NCBI RefSeq assembly: GCF_021155775.2
Contig: NC_060237.1
Location: 12,177,832-12,241,831 of the forward strand
Length of the DNA stretch: 64,000 nt
DNA from: Neodiprion pinetum
Taxonomy: Eukaryota > Arthropoda > Insecta > Hymenoptera > Diprionidae
Direction of reading: 5' to 3'
Part shown: positions 53,211 through 64,000 of the stretch, one piece after another
How the letters are laid out: each line of letters opens with the position of its first letter
How positions within the stretch are numbered: the first letter of the stretch is position 1
Made by a program: the position numbers and the translations under genes
The notes under the pieces: model-generated
Told to the model about the DNA's origin: nothing
The model's input: the letters and a program-made list of their open reading frames with translations, nothing else
Databases searched by the model: none

Positions 53211-55221
53211 TGTGACGTTGTTGAGAGTTCGAATAAGAATGTCTTTAGAGACAGAACGTACGGGTGCGGGAAAGGCGTGAGAATCTTGAAGGCAGGGAAT
53301 ACAATTAATAGCTGAGTAAGGGCGAAAGTGAGTAGCATGAGGCTAGACAGAGGTAAGAGGATAGGACAGAGACCATGGTATTAATATAAGAAGTGTGGGA
53401 GAATTAACGAATAGAAAAAATAGATGGGAGATGGTACGCCAGACATAACGTCAGCAACGAATTGGAGGAAATTACGTAGTGACGGAATAGCGACGATCTC
53501 GAAGGAAGGATGTCGACGCTGCGAAGGGAGAGCCAACGAAGATCCCTATACCGCGGGAATCCGAAGCGGATGCGATTCCTGCTGGCGGTCAGCGCGCCGC
53601 AGCCTCTCCCGCTTACCTCGCCAACAGTTAATGGCCAAATTTTCGAAGGACCGACTAACGACAAGGGAGCACTACCCCGTTTACCCTCGGGACATCATGG
53701 AGTTGCGCGAAGGACGAAATTGCGATCAAACGCTAAGTTCTGCGCCACGCTGCTACAAGTGCGCGTCGAGTTGCGCAATCTACGAAATCGATCACGGATT
53801 GATTATTGCGTATTCTTGTGGGTATGACGTTACGTAGGGTCTAGCATATTGCGATTCGTGTTGCGACAGATCGTCTATTTCGGAAATCATTCTAGTTCTG
53901 GCGATCGTACGAGATAGTCGCTCTTTGGAGTTTCACGAAGCATTAGAGCTGCCTAAGAATCACGAGGGGGTGGGAGAATTGGTTGCATGGATGTAGAACA
54001 GTAAGCGCTGCTTATATCCACGCGACTGAAGTTCAAGAGTAATTGAATAAAGGCTTGCCGAATAAGGGGACTCATTTTGAATTTACGTTATCGAAACGTA
54101 CTCGAAATTCTGATTCCGATTCTTTTGCTTGGTGACCGTATCCTGAGTTGCGCGTTATGGAGTTGAGTAAATTTTGAGTAGTTGAGAATGTTAAGTAGAG
54201 TCGTGGTTTTGAGTTGGGTCTTTCTCGTTTTTGAAATTACGTACAGCTCGAATTCCACTGTATCGGGTCCAGCCGCGTTATCGTGTTTTTCAGTGTCGCC
54301 TCTCGAGTAGATCGCGAATTTATTGCCGAAATGGAGTGTTCGAGTTAGTGAATAACGATTTTGAGGACTTGGAGAAAGTTTGAGTTCAGATGCGTTGCGA
54401 TGGCGTTCAGTTGAAGTTACGTTCAGTCGCGCTTGCGATTAGTGGAGTTTCCGTTTAGTTTAGATTGTGTTGAGTTGAGTTGCGCTAAATCGAGATCGCG
54501 TTTAGTTGAGATTGCGTATAAGTGAGATTGCGTTTGGTTGAAATTGCGTATAGTTGAGATTGCGTTATCGTTGTGTATATTTTGGTAGTGGTTGAGATGA
54601 GAAGTTCGTGTTATTGAGTTTCAGTTGCGTCCAAATCATAATGGCGCTTGAGAATTTGTTTAGTTGACTCCGAGTCAAATGATATTGAGAACGCCGTCTG
54701 TTCGATAACCCGGTGGCGCTTCATCGAGAAATTAGTTATAGTTTAGGTTTTGAGCAATTATTGCTGTAGCGTTAAATTTTATAGGTTTCGAATTGAGAGT
54801 TGCGTTTCGAGCTGTTGTAAATAGTTGGGTAGATTTTAGCTAGGGAGCTGCAAGCTCGTTAGATTAAGAAAAAGCGTAGGTTACGAATAATATACTGTTA
54901 TGTGATCTTGCATCGCGAAGAGCGAATTTAGATTTATTTTTATTTTTATTGAATAGCGTGTGGTTGTCGAGTCTCTCTTTCTTTCTCTCTCTCTCCAGAA
55001 ATTACCCGTCCCCTCTGCGCGATATTGAGCTACCGAGCAGATTCCCGAGGCTTAGCGAAGATGAAGATTTCGAGGTTTGTTGACCACGCCAGTTGCCCAA
55101 CAGAATCTCGCGATATCTTTTATAATGCCCACCTTTTCGCGGGCCGCCAAATAATTGTATATGCGGTAAGTTCTCGGTCACTTCTCCAGGTGGCTGAGGT
55201 GCGATAAGAATCCATGTCACA
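53211..55221 (+). mobile_element. Solo LTR, about 2.0 kb, inverted relative to the 9.05-23.65 kb copy
   Basis: Starts TGTGACGTT and ends ATGTCACA, the TG...CA pattern with short inverted ends. It is homologous along its length to the LTR split by the Polinton, in reverse order: 54,990-55,221 to 9290-9051, 54,090-54,200 to about 10,240-10,150, and 53,500-53,620 to 23,560-23,450. No primer site follows it, so it appears to be a solo LTR. Flanking bases (TCAGA/GTATA) do not form a clear duplication. Its longest ORFs have no recognisable domain. Confidence 0.75.
54470..54570. repeat. GAGATTGCGT-based tandem units inside the solo LTR
   Basis: Units of about 18-21 bases containing GAGAT(T/C)GCGT-TA-GTT repeat about five times. 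The GCGCTAA motif also appears, echoing the motif cluster at 9581-9868 in the other LTR copy. Confidence 0.7.
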
Positions 55222-55244
55222 GTATACCCACATACCTATGCAGA

Positions 55245-55360
55245 TTCAACCCTTCATCCTGCATACATGCCCTTATAGCTATAAAGTTTTAACTCTTCAC
55301 CCTATGAATATGCCTTTATAGCTATGAAGACTTGACCCTTCACCTTCGGTATATACCTAC
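55245..55360. repeat. Short tandem duplication of a unit of about 46 bp
   Basis: CTTCA-CCT...ATGCC-TTATAGCTAT appears twice, with a third partial unit. It lies just outside the solo LTR. The remainder of 55,222-55,910 shows no gene. Confidence 0.6.
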
Positions 55361-55910
55361 ATCCATCTGGGAATCAGGGATTCAACACTTGACTCTTCAT
55401 ACATATACATCTCTAATCTTCAAAAATCTGACCTCTTACCGCCTTCCCTCCCCCCTTCTAACAAAACTCAAAAATGGGAGTTGGTGGGCGAAGCGTGCAG
55501 GAGGGCGGAGCCTTCCTAGTATATGTATACAGTAGACCTGTATGTTCTGTATGTATTATTCTCTGTATGTTGCGAAAAACGCGGAAAAAAGATGTAATTG
55601 ATCTAGCCCAAAAATTCTTGTATCGAAATCCAAAAAATTCGACAAAGAGGTAACATAACTGTAAACATTTTCTGAGAATTTACAATTTTTTAGGTGATAA
55701 TAAGGGCAGCGGTGAGAAAAAGATTAAGCATCACGAAAAATCAATGCTTCTCTTATGAGAAAAAGTAAGGCTGCCTAGCGGTGGGTAAATATGGAGAAAT
55801 TTTTTTTTTTTAATTTTGACATTTTCGTTTTAATTATTACAAACCAATTTGGGGGGTAAGACCATTAAAATTCGATTTTGTCCTTCTTGAGGACAGGTCT
55901 AATATACACA

Positions 55911-56694
55911 CAGGGACAATCTCTTCAAAATATACAGTCAATGCGCATGCGTCAAATACTTCAATCTCATTGGTCGGTGAAATCGCCCCGCGTAAATCTC
56001 TCTCGTGCAAAGAAGTTCTCTACAAGTTAAAACTTTGATTAACACGACGAAAATTTGATCGAGCTAGTAGCGATAAGTTTGTTACTTAACCGTTGCTGTC
56101 AATTCATTCTACTGAGAAATCATTCTGTGCACCATTGTAATTCAAGCATTATTATTGACCAGCATTGTTTTTCAAACTTTATACCATTCAATTTGGTATC
56201 TGATTTTGAAGCTCACTTTTACACTCTTTGGCATTAAATTCAGATAAATAGTTTTTCAAGTCCTCAATTAGATTGTAGGGTTGAATTTTGCTAGCCGAAC
56301 TGAATCACTAAATCTAGAATTGTTAAATAACTTCGGTTAAAAATGTCTTTGAATTTAATCTTAGTTGACGGTGTCATCTGGCTAGCTAGTTGCACGATAA
56401 CTTAAAACCAAATTCAATCTTACACTCTTCATAGGGTACTACGCTTCCAAGCACCCAACATTCAAACAGATTTCTCATTCCAGTCGAATAAAACCAATTT
56501 TCAAAGAGCATCAGCATCAACTTTCCGAGTCACTACCTCGACTGTTCGACACTGTAACCTCAAAAATTGGTATGAACTACATCGCTGTCAGAAACATAGA
56601 TTGACAGCTGAAACTCGGAGCGGTCAGCCTACCCGAGCAGCCGATAAAACTCGCGCATGCGCATTGACTGTATAGTTTTAAGAAAATGTCCCGG
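55911..56694. mobile_element. 784-bp non-autonomous TIR element
   Basis: The ends pair as inverted repeats of about 42 bases: CAGGGACAATCTCT... and CCGGGACATTTTCT..., both leading to TATACAGTCAATGCGCATGCG. There is no coding capacity. The first 80 bases are also closely similar to 35,348-35,430, beside the pogo-like transposase, so it may be a deletion derivative of that element. A TA follows the right end, but the left flank is CA. Confidence 0.75.
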
Positions 56695-57417
56695 TATATA
56701 GGTATATATGTTGGCGCGCGACGATTCGAATACGACGCTACGAGCCGTATTCACCTAAGCTGAGTTGACATATAAACAGAAATGTAACTTTTTTGTTAAC
56801 AAGCGGCGTAGAGGGGGAAGCGAGACGGTACTACCCCTCTCGAACGTGGCCGCAGCGTTGGTAATGTTGATAACGGTAGTCGAATTTGAGATTTCGGGTA
56901 GACAGGTATTTCGCCCAGGAACTAAAACCGTGGGATTGTGGATACGTTCTTCTCCCTGTGCGCCGCTCGGATTGTATGACGGGATAGTTACAACAGAGTA
57001 ATAGAGCTCATGTGATGTGGGTTGTGGGTTTCAACCCGTTCCAATGAAAAGTGTGAACTGAAATAATCGTCTCTCCGTCGTCTCAAAGATCCTAGCCACC
57101 TTCCCCGATATATATGTATATGTCAGGGAAAGACCGGATATCACTCTCGAACTACGTGCTTGGCGTGTAAAACGCATTTTGAACCACCGTTTATTAACAA
57201 GTCAAGACTTGAAACTTTAATTAACAGAACTTTTGAGAGGGATTCAATATTTTGAACATTTGATCGAAACCTCAATTCAATTTCGGGCTTGCTTGTTTTC
57301 CGAATCTTCGTTCCTGTTTTCAAAAACAGCCCCCCTTCGGAACAATAGAATACAACGACGGACGGCAACTCCATTATTTAGTTATCGTAGGTAGAACTAC
57401 AGTCTTTTGGGTGTATT
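56695..57417. other. No gene recognised
   Basis: Mixed-composition sequence with only short ORFs and no recognisable repeat apart from TATATA runs. Confidence 0.45.
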
Positions 57418-57684
57418 GTGTATGTATGTATGTAATATTTATTGCTCCCCTTAGGGTTACAAGGACTTCCCTTCTCCTCTTCCTTTACAATATTTTTTTT
57501 ATATGTTTTCTTACCCTATTCTTACTTCCTACCTTATCCTTACTTAATTTCTAATTGCCTGTGCCCTGTGCCGTTGCCTTGCCATTCCCTTACTTTCCCT
57601 CTTATCCTTTTCTTATTCTTTATCCTTATCTTGACTTAACCTTATCCTATTTTACCTTATTCTATTCCCTAATTCGTCCTTATC

Positions 57685-60600
57685 CTAATCGACTTCCATT
57701 TCCCATTCATCCCTTACTCTTTCATTCTCTTGTACATCCCTGATCCTTTCCGATTCTCTCATCCAGACTTCTCCCACCCCCTCCTCACCTAACATCTCCC
57801 TCACCACCTCCTGCCAGCCTTCCTCTCTTCTATCCCAGCCCACGCACCTTTCCCATACGTGCTCCCATGTTTCCTCCTCCCCCCCGCACACCCTACACCT
57901 TCTCTTTTCCTCTTCTTCCCAGTACCTTGCCTCCTTTATCTCGCTTCCTAATCTAAATCTTGCCACCCTCATCCACCTGCTTTCCCCCCATCCTTTTCCC
58001 AGATATCCTGGTATCCCTTCTCCTTTCACTAGCCTGTACCATCTGTTGTACGTCGATTCCCTTATTTTCTCGCACCTCTCTTTTCTCTGTTCTTCCCTCA
58101 CTCTCTCCTCTATTTCCCTAAACTCCAACTCGCCCCTCTCCATTCTCGCGACTACCTTTCTACTCTCTGCTACCCTTTCCGCAAAGAAACTTTCCCTTTC
58201 TCTTTCCCACCTGGATCCCTGCCTCCCAGCTTCTGCCTTGTCCCTTATCTCTTCCCAGCATCTCCTAGCCAACTCGCTACCCTCCTGTTTCTCCAGCTTC
58301 CTTTTAAAATTCCATGCCCTTTTCCCTGCCCTAATCCTTGGCTTCTCCCTCTGTAGTTCCTCCCTTACTAGATATCCCGGTGTTCTCCCATCCACTCCTA
58401 ATGTCCATCTCAAAAATCTATCCTGTACCGCCGCGATCGCCCTCCACTCCCTTCACCCCCATATCTCCGATGCATACTCTATTACCGTCCATACTAGCCT
58501 GTCAAATAACCAAATCCTTTTTTCCCAATCCCTCTCAAACCTTCTTTTTCCTATTCCCCATACCTGCCTCATTACTACCCCTGCCTTCCGTACTCTCTCT
58601 TTCACCTGTGCTTCCTGTCCCCCATTGCACTTTACTCTATACCCGAGATAGCTGAACTCTTTCACCTCCTCTATCTTTTTCCCTTTCCATCTCCAATCTA
58701 TGTTTTTCCTTCTACCGCCTCCTTTCCTAAATCTCATGATCTTTGATTTCCCTACATTTACCGTCAGCCTTTTCCTATCCATATACCTTTCTAACTTCCT
58801 TATCATTACCTCCATTTCCTCCTCACTTTCCGCTAGTAACAATATATCATCCGCATAAGCTAACGTGCATACCCTGCCGCCGGCTAACTCCACCCCCCCA
58901 ACCCTTTTCCCTCTCCCCATTTCCTCTTCTAAGTCCGCCAGCAGCAGGTTGAACACATGCGGACTGAGCGGACATCCCTGTCTTACCCCGCTCGCCGTCC
59001 AGAACGCCTCTCCTACCTTTCCCCCGCTCCTCACTCGACTCTTTGTTTCCTTGTAAATGTCCTCTATCCTTACCCTTAGCCCTTCCCTCGCCCCTCTCCT
59101 TTCCATAGTCTCCCACAGCACCTTCCTGTTCACTGAATCGAACGCCGCTTTCAAGTCCACAAAGAACGCCACCATCTTTCCCTTATCCTTACCCACCTGC
59201 CTATTGATTAAAGAATTAAGTACATATATATTGTCAATTGTACCCATGCCTTTTCTGAAACCCGTTTGGTTTTGCGGTATCAAGCCCTTTTCCTCTACCT
59301 CTCTTTCTAACCTATCCGCTAATGCCATCGCATACACCTTATATAGAGTTGGCATCAACGTCACCCCCCTATACTCTTCTACCCTTTTCCCCTCCCCCTT
59401 CCTAACTATTGGCGCTATCAATCCCTCCCTCCAATCCTCTGGCCAGCCCTCCCCCACGCAAACTCTGTTACATGTTTTCCATATCCACTGCTTCATTTCT
59501 TCCCCCCCATACCTCCATACCTCGCTAACTATTCCATCCCCCCCTGGTGCCTTTCCATCCCTCAGCTTTCCTATCACCTTTTTAATCCCTTCCCTCTGCA
59601 GCTCCCCTTCCCCGTCCCCCTTCCTATTTATCGTCTCCCCGCCTTATGTTACCTTGCTTTCCACCCCGCCTAATAATCCCATGAAATACTCCCTCCACTC
59701 CTGATCTCCTATTTCTTCATTCACCCTCTTCCACTTCTTTCTTTCTCTATTAACTATATCCCATACCTTGCTTTCTGTCCTTGCTTCCGCTGCTCCTTTT
59801 ATGAATCCCTCATTTTCTTTCTTTTTCCTCTCCTCGCATAGCCTATTATATTCCCTTCTTTCCTTTCTATACGCGTCCCCTTCCCCCTCCCCCTTTCTCC
59901 ATTTCCTTCGACTTTGCCTAACTTCCGCTTTTTTTCGCCTACATTTCTCATCCCACCATCCCTTTTTCGCTTCCCTCCCCCTCCCTCCTACATCTGAGGC
60001 TCGTCTAAACTCCCTTATTCTTTTCTCCATCTGTTTACCTACATCCACTTCTCCTGTCCCCTCCCATTTAACTTCTTCTCTAAACCTCATCCTACCCTCC
60101 TCCGTCCAGTCTCCTCTACTAGTTCCCCTTACTCTTTTTCCCTTCCTTGTCCTAGCCACTGCCCCCCTTAACCACACTATTACCGGGTAATGATCCGAGT
60201 CAACCGTATCCCCAATCTCTATCCTTTTGACCCTATCCCTTACCTCGATGTCTCCTATAGCGTAGTCTATCACCGTCACCCCCGCCCCTCCTACATACGT
60301 AAATTCTCCCTCCTCATCCCCCTCTATGTTCCGGTTCATTATTGCCCATCCTGTCTCTTCTAAAAATTGCACCAGCTGCCTACCTTCCGAGTTTATTTTC
60401 CTGTCCTTCGATTTCCTACTCCTACTCTCCTCCTCTCCTTCTCCCCAGCATCCTCCCCCCTCCTGCCCTGTCCTGGCATTAAAATCACCCCCCACTAGCA
60501 CTTTTGCACCTCCCTCCATTTCTTGTGCCCGCTCCTTCAATTCCCCTATCTTCTTTTTTAGATCCCCGTTTACGTATATTCCTACTACTACCCATTTTTC

Positions 60601-60891
60601 CCCCCCTACACTTATTTTCCTTGTTATCATGCCCTCTTTCACCTCTTTCCTCCCTCCCCCCCCACTTACTATCTCCCTTCTTACCCCTGACAGCATTCCG
60701 CCTATTGCTCTTCCCTTCCTATTTTTTCGAACCGCATACTCTACTTCCCATTTATACCCTACTGGCAACTTATTTCTAATCCTTTTCCACCCCTTCTTTT
60801 CTATCCATGTCTCCATCAGAAATATTACATCCCACTCCCCCAGTCCCCTCCAGAAATCTTCATCCTTTCTCGCGAGCCCCGCCACATTCTA
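57685..60891 (-). pseudogene. LINE ORF2: APE endonuclease, reverse transcriptase, zinc-binding C-terminus
   Basis: The endonuclease is at 60,885-59,644: N-V-A-G-L, G-G-D-F-N-A-R-T-G and D-S-D-H-Y-P-V. RT is at 59,577-58,453: D-G-I, Q-T-G-F-R, F-F-V-D-L-K-A-A-F-D, G-V-R-Q-G-C-P-L-S-P and catalytic Y-A-D-D at 58,846-58,857. The C-terminal region at 58,413-57,685 has C-R-V-C-G-G...H-V-W-E-R-C. All pieces are in one frame, separated only by stops: TAG 60,889-60,891, TAA 59,644-59,646 and TGA 58,453-58,455. The catalytic residues look intact, so decay is light. Proteins are strongly enriched in E, K, R and G, following the purine bias. Confidence 0.93.
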
Positions 60892-61045
60892 AAAAGCTAC
60901 TTTCCACCCCTCCCTTTCCGTCTCGCCTACTCCCCCCTCTCTCCTCCACATCGCCCGCCCCCCCTGGCGGTGTCCGCGCCACTACCCATTTCCCCGACTG
61001 CCCTTCCCTACGTACCCTTCCCTGTGCATCCATACTTCCCTCTTG

Positions 61046-62209
61046 TCACTCCTCGCTTGCTGACCTTTCCCTATCGCTTTCCCCTACTTTTCCCCTCCCC
61101 TCCCTTTGCCCCTCTTCCCTCGCTCTCCCTGCACCGTCCCTAAGCACCTCTCCTATCTCATCCCACTTCCATATTTTCCCTTCTATCCAGATCTTTGCAT
61201 ACCCTATTCTTACTCTGTTTCCCCTTCTCTCCTCAATAGCTGCTATCTCCCTCAACTTCCATTTCATTCTCCTCTCTGCCCAGGTGAGATCCTCGTCTAT
61301 TCTCTCCTCCCTCCCTTTGAGGAGGCTTTTTCGTCCCATTACCTGCCTCTTTTGCTCCCTATTTCCTAGTCTTGCTATCCATATCCCCTTTTCTTCCCCC
61401 TTTTTTGCGCCTACCTCCCACATATCCTTTACCTCGACCTCTACCCCTATCAGCTACAAAATCTTTTTCAACCCTTCCTTTTCTCTTTCCTTCTTTAGTC
61501 TCGCTCCTCTCACTACTATATTTCCCCTTCTTTCTTCCCTTTCTTTTCTCTCTATGGCCCACTCCATCTCTGTTAACCTATCTATTGTTACCTGCGCCAC
61601 TTCCGCATTTCCCTGTACCTGCCTTTCCCCCCCGCCTTCTGCACTCTTCTTTTTTAATTCTATCGGCCTCTCCTTTACTCTTTCCATCTTCACCCCTCTC
61701 CGCTCTTCTACCTCTTCTCGTCTTTTACCTAGATCCCTTATCGTTTCCTTCATCTCCCCCCTCTCTACTTCCCACTGCTCTTCCCTTCTAGTCATTTCGC
61801 CTTTAATCTTTTCCATTTCTTCCCTGATCCCCCTTCCCTGCCCTTTGACCTCCTCCAGACCTATCTTTAGCTCTTCCTTAATTAACCTTAGCATATCCTG
61901 TATACCCCCTCCCTCTGCCCTCCCTTCCTCACCTGTCTTACCCTCCGGCGACCGGTGCACTTTCCTGCTTTTCCCAAATACTCCTTCTCGTTCCTGTATC
62001 TCGTTTACATCCTCCTCCTCTTTCTCCCCTTCCTCCTCCAGCTTTCTCTTCCATAAGTCTAGCACCGTCGTCGTCGATCCCAGGCTATGCCTCCTATCTC
62101 TCCCTAACGCTGCTACTGCGCCCGGCCTACCTTTCTTTTTCTCCTCCTTTTCCCTGTTCGCCCCTTCTTTTTGGCCACCCGCGTTACTTATACTCTTTCT
62201 CTCGCTCAC
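61046..62209 (-). pseudogene. LINE ORF1: charged coiled-coil protein
   Basis: Open from a GTG-region codon at 62,209 to a TGA at 61,046 except for a TAG at 61,454-61,456, in the same frame. The first 130 residues are Arg/Lys/Glu-rich. A long heptad-like helix (E-E-L-K-I-G-L-E-E-V-K to E-R-R-E-E-V-E-E) follows, then G-N-I-V-V-R-G and W-I-A-R-L-G after the stop, which suggests an L1-type RNA-binding domain. No ATG is found near the upstream limit, so the true start is uncertain. Confidence 0.75.
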
Positions 62210-62400
62210 CGCTCCCTACCTTATCTATCTGCCGCCTACCTGTCTCTACTCTATCCCCCTTCTTACTCTCCAGATGTCACCGCCTACTCTTGTCTTATTC
62301 CTATCGTTGCCGTCCGCCGGCTCTTTCTGACTAACCTCGAAACTCTCCCCCTTTTTTCTTTTTCAACTGCCCTTCCCTTCTATTCCTGCCTCCCTATTTC

Positions 62401-62863
62401 CTTTACCCGACCTCCCGTCTATGTCTTCCCCGCTCCTTCTCTGCCCTATTTCCTTTTCTCCTTACTTTTGCTATCCTGCTAAATTCCCGCCTTTTCACTT
62501 ACACTCTTTCGCACACCTGCCACTCACATCCAAAACGGAAACGGAAGTCCTTTCGGGTGTATTACTCTCATCCAAATTTCATCACTTTTTCAAACAATTA
62601 CATGATATAACTGTAAAAAACTCACAATAATTGACTTCTATTAGCTCATCAAGATGTTAGGTGACGGCGCAAAAGCGGAGAAGTGATCGAGCGAAAGAAT
62701 TGATGCGCGTCATTATATCGATAATCGATACGTTAGTACGAAAATCAAAAGTTATGATTCAAATGTAAATTTTGTTACAGTAACACATCAAATAGTCATA
62801 GATATACAACTACAGAAGAGAATCATATAAATTGCTCAAATTATCAACATTAGTGCGTTTATC
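62401..62863. other. No gene; junction between the LINE 5' end and the Penelope-like element
   Basis: The pyrimidine-rich LINE composition ends at about 62,520 and normal composition resumes. No coding frame. Confidence 0.45.
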
Positions 62864-63196
62864 CTACGTCAAGTTTTTAGCTATATCAAACATTTCTTTT
62901 ATCAATTGGTGTTGTGTGTTAGATTCATGAGACAGAACAATAAGATTGTTAATGTCAAATTTGTGACCCAACGTTACGCTATGATCCGCTAGAGCTGATT
63001 TATTGCAATCTTTACATTTTATACTCTTCTGGTGGTCGTTTATTCTGTTTGATAACAATTGTGGGGTTTGCCCAATGTGTGACCTGAAGCATCCCATACA
63101 TTTAATTTTGTGAATCACATCGGATTGTTTGAGGAAGGAATCTTGGTACTTTAGTTTAGTAAATAACCTTGAAGTGGTGTTACTGTTTTTTAACAC
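62864..63196 (-). pseudogene. Penelope-like GIY-YIG endonuclease domain
   Basis: The frame reads V-I-H-K-I-K-C, C-F-R-S-H-I-G-Q-T, R-I-N-D-H, A-L-A-D-H and G-H-K-F-D, which follows the PLE GIY-YIG pattern (I-G-Q-T, conserved Arg, His). The canonical Tyr of Y-I-G-Q-T is His here. Upstream Cys pairs (C-M-G-C) fit the PLE-specific zinc-like motif. Confidence 0.78.
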
Positions 63197-63689
63197 AGCT
63201 TTAATGTTATGTTTTTTCAGAACCGATTTTAATTGTTCTGATAAGCCTTGAACACATGGGAGTACAACCAGATTTGTGCAGCTGTCATGTGCACTACGTT
63301 GTTCTCGTTTTTTCCAAAATGTATCATTGTTGTACAGTTTGTCAATTCTTTCTGTTTTGATATCATCAATAATATTGCTAGGATAACCATTATCTGATAA
63401 CGTATTGTTACAAAGGGTAAAATCACCCGTCTTGCCCCCTTTTTAATGATCCAGTAGTCATCATAGATAAAAGACGTTTATAAACCTCTTATGTCTTTCA
63501 AAAGAATAAGGTTGCTGCGTCAACCAACATTATTGTAAAAACAGTCTTGTTTCAGACTTCAAACGAGAAACACATATTTCGCAATTAAAGCTTTCTCACA
63601 ACATTTTATCCACGCTTTTGATTTTGACTTGATAATCAAACTCGCGGATCCATATTTATTTTCCGCAACGTCAAAGAACGTTACAGTAT

Positions 63690-64000
63690 CTATAATTAGT
63701 TTCATATTTTCAGTTCTAAGACTAGGTTCTGCTAATTTTAGTCCTCGATCAAATAATCCTGCTACTATAGATTTTTTATGTGTAAGAGGATGATATGATG
63801 TGTATTGTTAAAATCGACCCGACCATGTCGGTTTACGATACCGATTCAAGTTGAGGAAGTTATTGTTAATAATGATATTGAGATCTAAAAAACTGATATA
63901 ATTGCCTGACTCCAATTCAAAGGTAAATTGCAATTTTGGGTGAAAACTATTAAACTCGGAGACGATATCATTATTGAAAGATATAAATTCGAACAATTGG
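63690..64000 (-). pseudogene. Penelope-like reverse transcriptase, C-terminal part
   Basis: F-N-S-F-H-P-K-L-Q-F-T-F-E-L-E then F-L-D-L-N-I in the frame at 63,996-63,808. After a TAA the same frame gives Y-T-S-Y-H-P-L-T-H-K-K-S-I-V-A-G-L. This is the thumb region of PLE RTs. The catalytic palm lies beyond the window. Confidence 0.78.

Larger units (their letters stand above)
57418..62400 (-). mobile_element. Non-LTR retrotransposon (APE-endonuclease LINE), minus strand
   Basis: ORF1 (coiled coil) and ORF2 (endonuclease, RT, C-terminal CCHC) lie in order on the minus strand. The 3' end is a short microsatellite tail, minus-strand (TATG/TGTA)-type repeats at about 57,418-57,440, as in several LINE clades. 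The coding strand is extremely purine-rich throughout. The 5' limit is approximate. Clade not assigned. Confidence 0.88.
62864..64000 (-). mobile_element. Penelope-like retroelement, 3' part, continues beyond the window
   Basis: The minus strand carries an RT C-terminal part and a GIY-YIG endonuclease-like domain in the order expected for Penelope-like elements. Several stops and shifts lie between the readable pieces, so it is inactive. Confidence 0.82.

Noticed and set aside
54470..54570. Regular short repeats considered as a CRISPR array
   Set aside because: Units are degenerate, directly adjacent and without unique spacers, in a eukaryotic LTR.
59057..59704. 215-codon plus-strand ORF
   Set aside because: Antisense shadow of the LINE RT and endonuclease, whose conserved motifs lie on the minus strand.
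60807..62330. 507-codon plus-strand ORF rich in Ser, Pro, Leu and Phe
   Set aside because: It is antisense to LINE ORF1 and ORF2 and arises from the pyrimidine bias; no domain-like pattern.
1..64000. tRNA, rRNA or host protein-coding genes
   Set aside because: None seen on reading both strands; a covariance-model search would be decisive for small RNA genes.

Overview
This is about 64 kb of eukaryotic, almost certainly insect, repeat-rich DNA. A wasp, ant or sawfly is plausible from the type of Polinton and retroelement genes, but the sequence does not prove it. I find no convincing host gene. Nearly every open reading frame of note belongs to a transposable element, and most are decayed. 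Start codons were chosen as ATG where possible; many long frames open on TTG or GTG and are only parts of broken polyproteins.

Layout. 1-3.5 kb: a broken Ty3/Gypsy pol gene cut in two by a 1.26-kb TG...CA insertion. 4-5.7 kb: a diverged hairpin repeat and a direct duplication. 9.05-23.65 kb: a minus-oriented long terminal repeat (LTR) interrupted by a 12.76-kb Polinton/Maverick. The Polinton has 5'-AG ends, a perfect 6-bp target duplication (TCCGCA), long inverted repeats, double- and single-jelly-roll capsid genes, a protease, a phospholipase A2-like protein, a packaging ATPase, a fibre-like protein, a chromodomain integrase and a protein-primed PolB. A second copy of the host LTR, inverted and without internal sequence, lies at 53.2-55.2 kb. 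24.1-27.4 kb: a second Gypsy element (PBS, gag, protease, RT) truncated at a 6.5-kb palindromic element. That element (27,393-33,914) has 1.95-kb arms that look identical wherever I compared them. It carries an intron-containing DD41D Tc1/mariner-type transposase and, mirrored opposite it, a decayed second copy of the same gene.

35.3-52.4 kb is a three-level nest. A pogo-like transposase gene is split by a DNA transposon, X (37,344-51,757, TIRs starting CACGGTG, 4-bp duplication TCTT). X is itself split by an 11,074-bp env-bearing, errantivirus-like LTR retrotransposon (37,626-48,699, two 436-bp LTRs, 4-bp duplication TTCT). The retrotransposon is the most interesting object here: between RNase H and integrase its pol region carries two tandem macro (ADP-ribose-binding/hydrolase) domains, the first with candidate catalytic residues and the second degenerate.

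55.9-56.7 kb: a short TIR element whose end matches the sequence next to the pogo remnant. 57.4-62.4 kb: a minus-strand non-LTR retrotransposon with a strong purine bias on its coding strand. 62.9-64 kb: the end of a Penelope-like element with a GIY-YIG domain.

How the parts relate. The window is a record of successive insertions rather than of cooperating genes. Insertion order can be read directly from target duplications and split reading frames. Within the Polinton, the capsid and other structural genes are open while the protease, ATPase, integrase and polymerase all carry stops.
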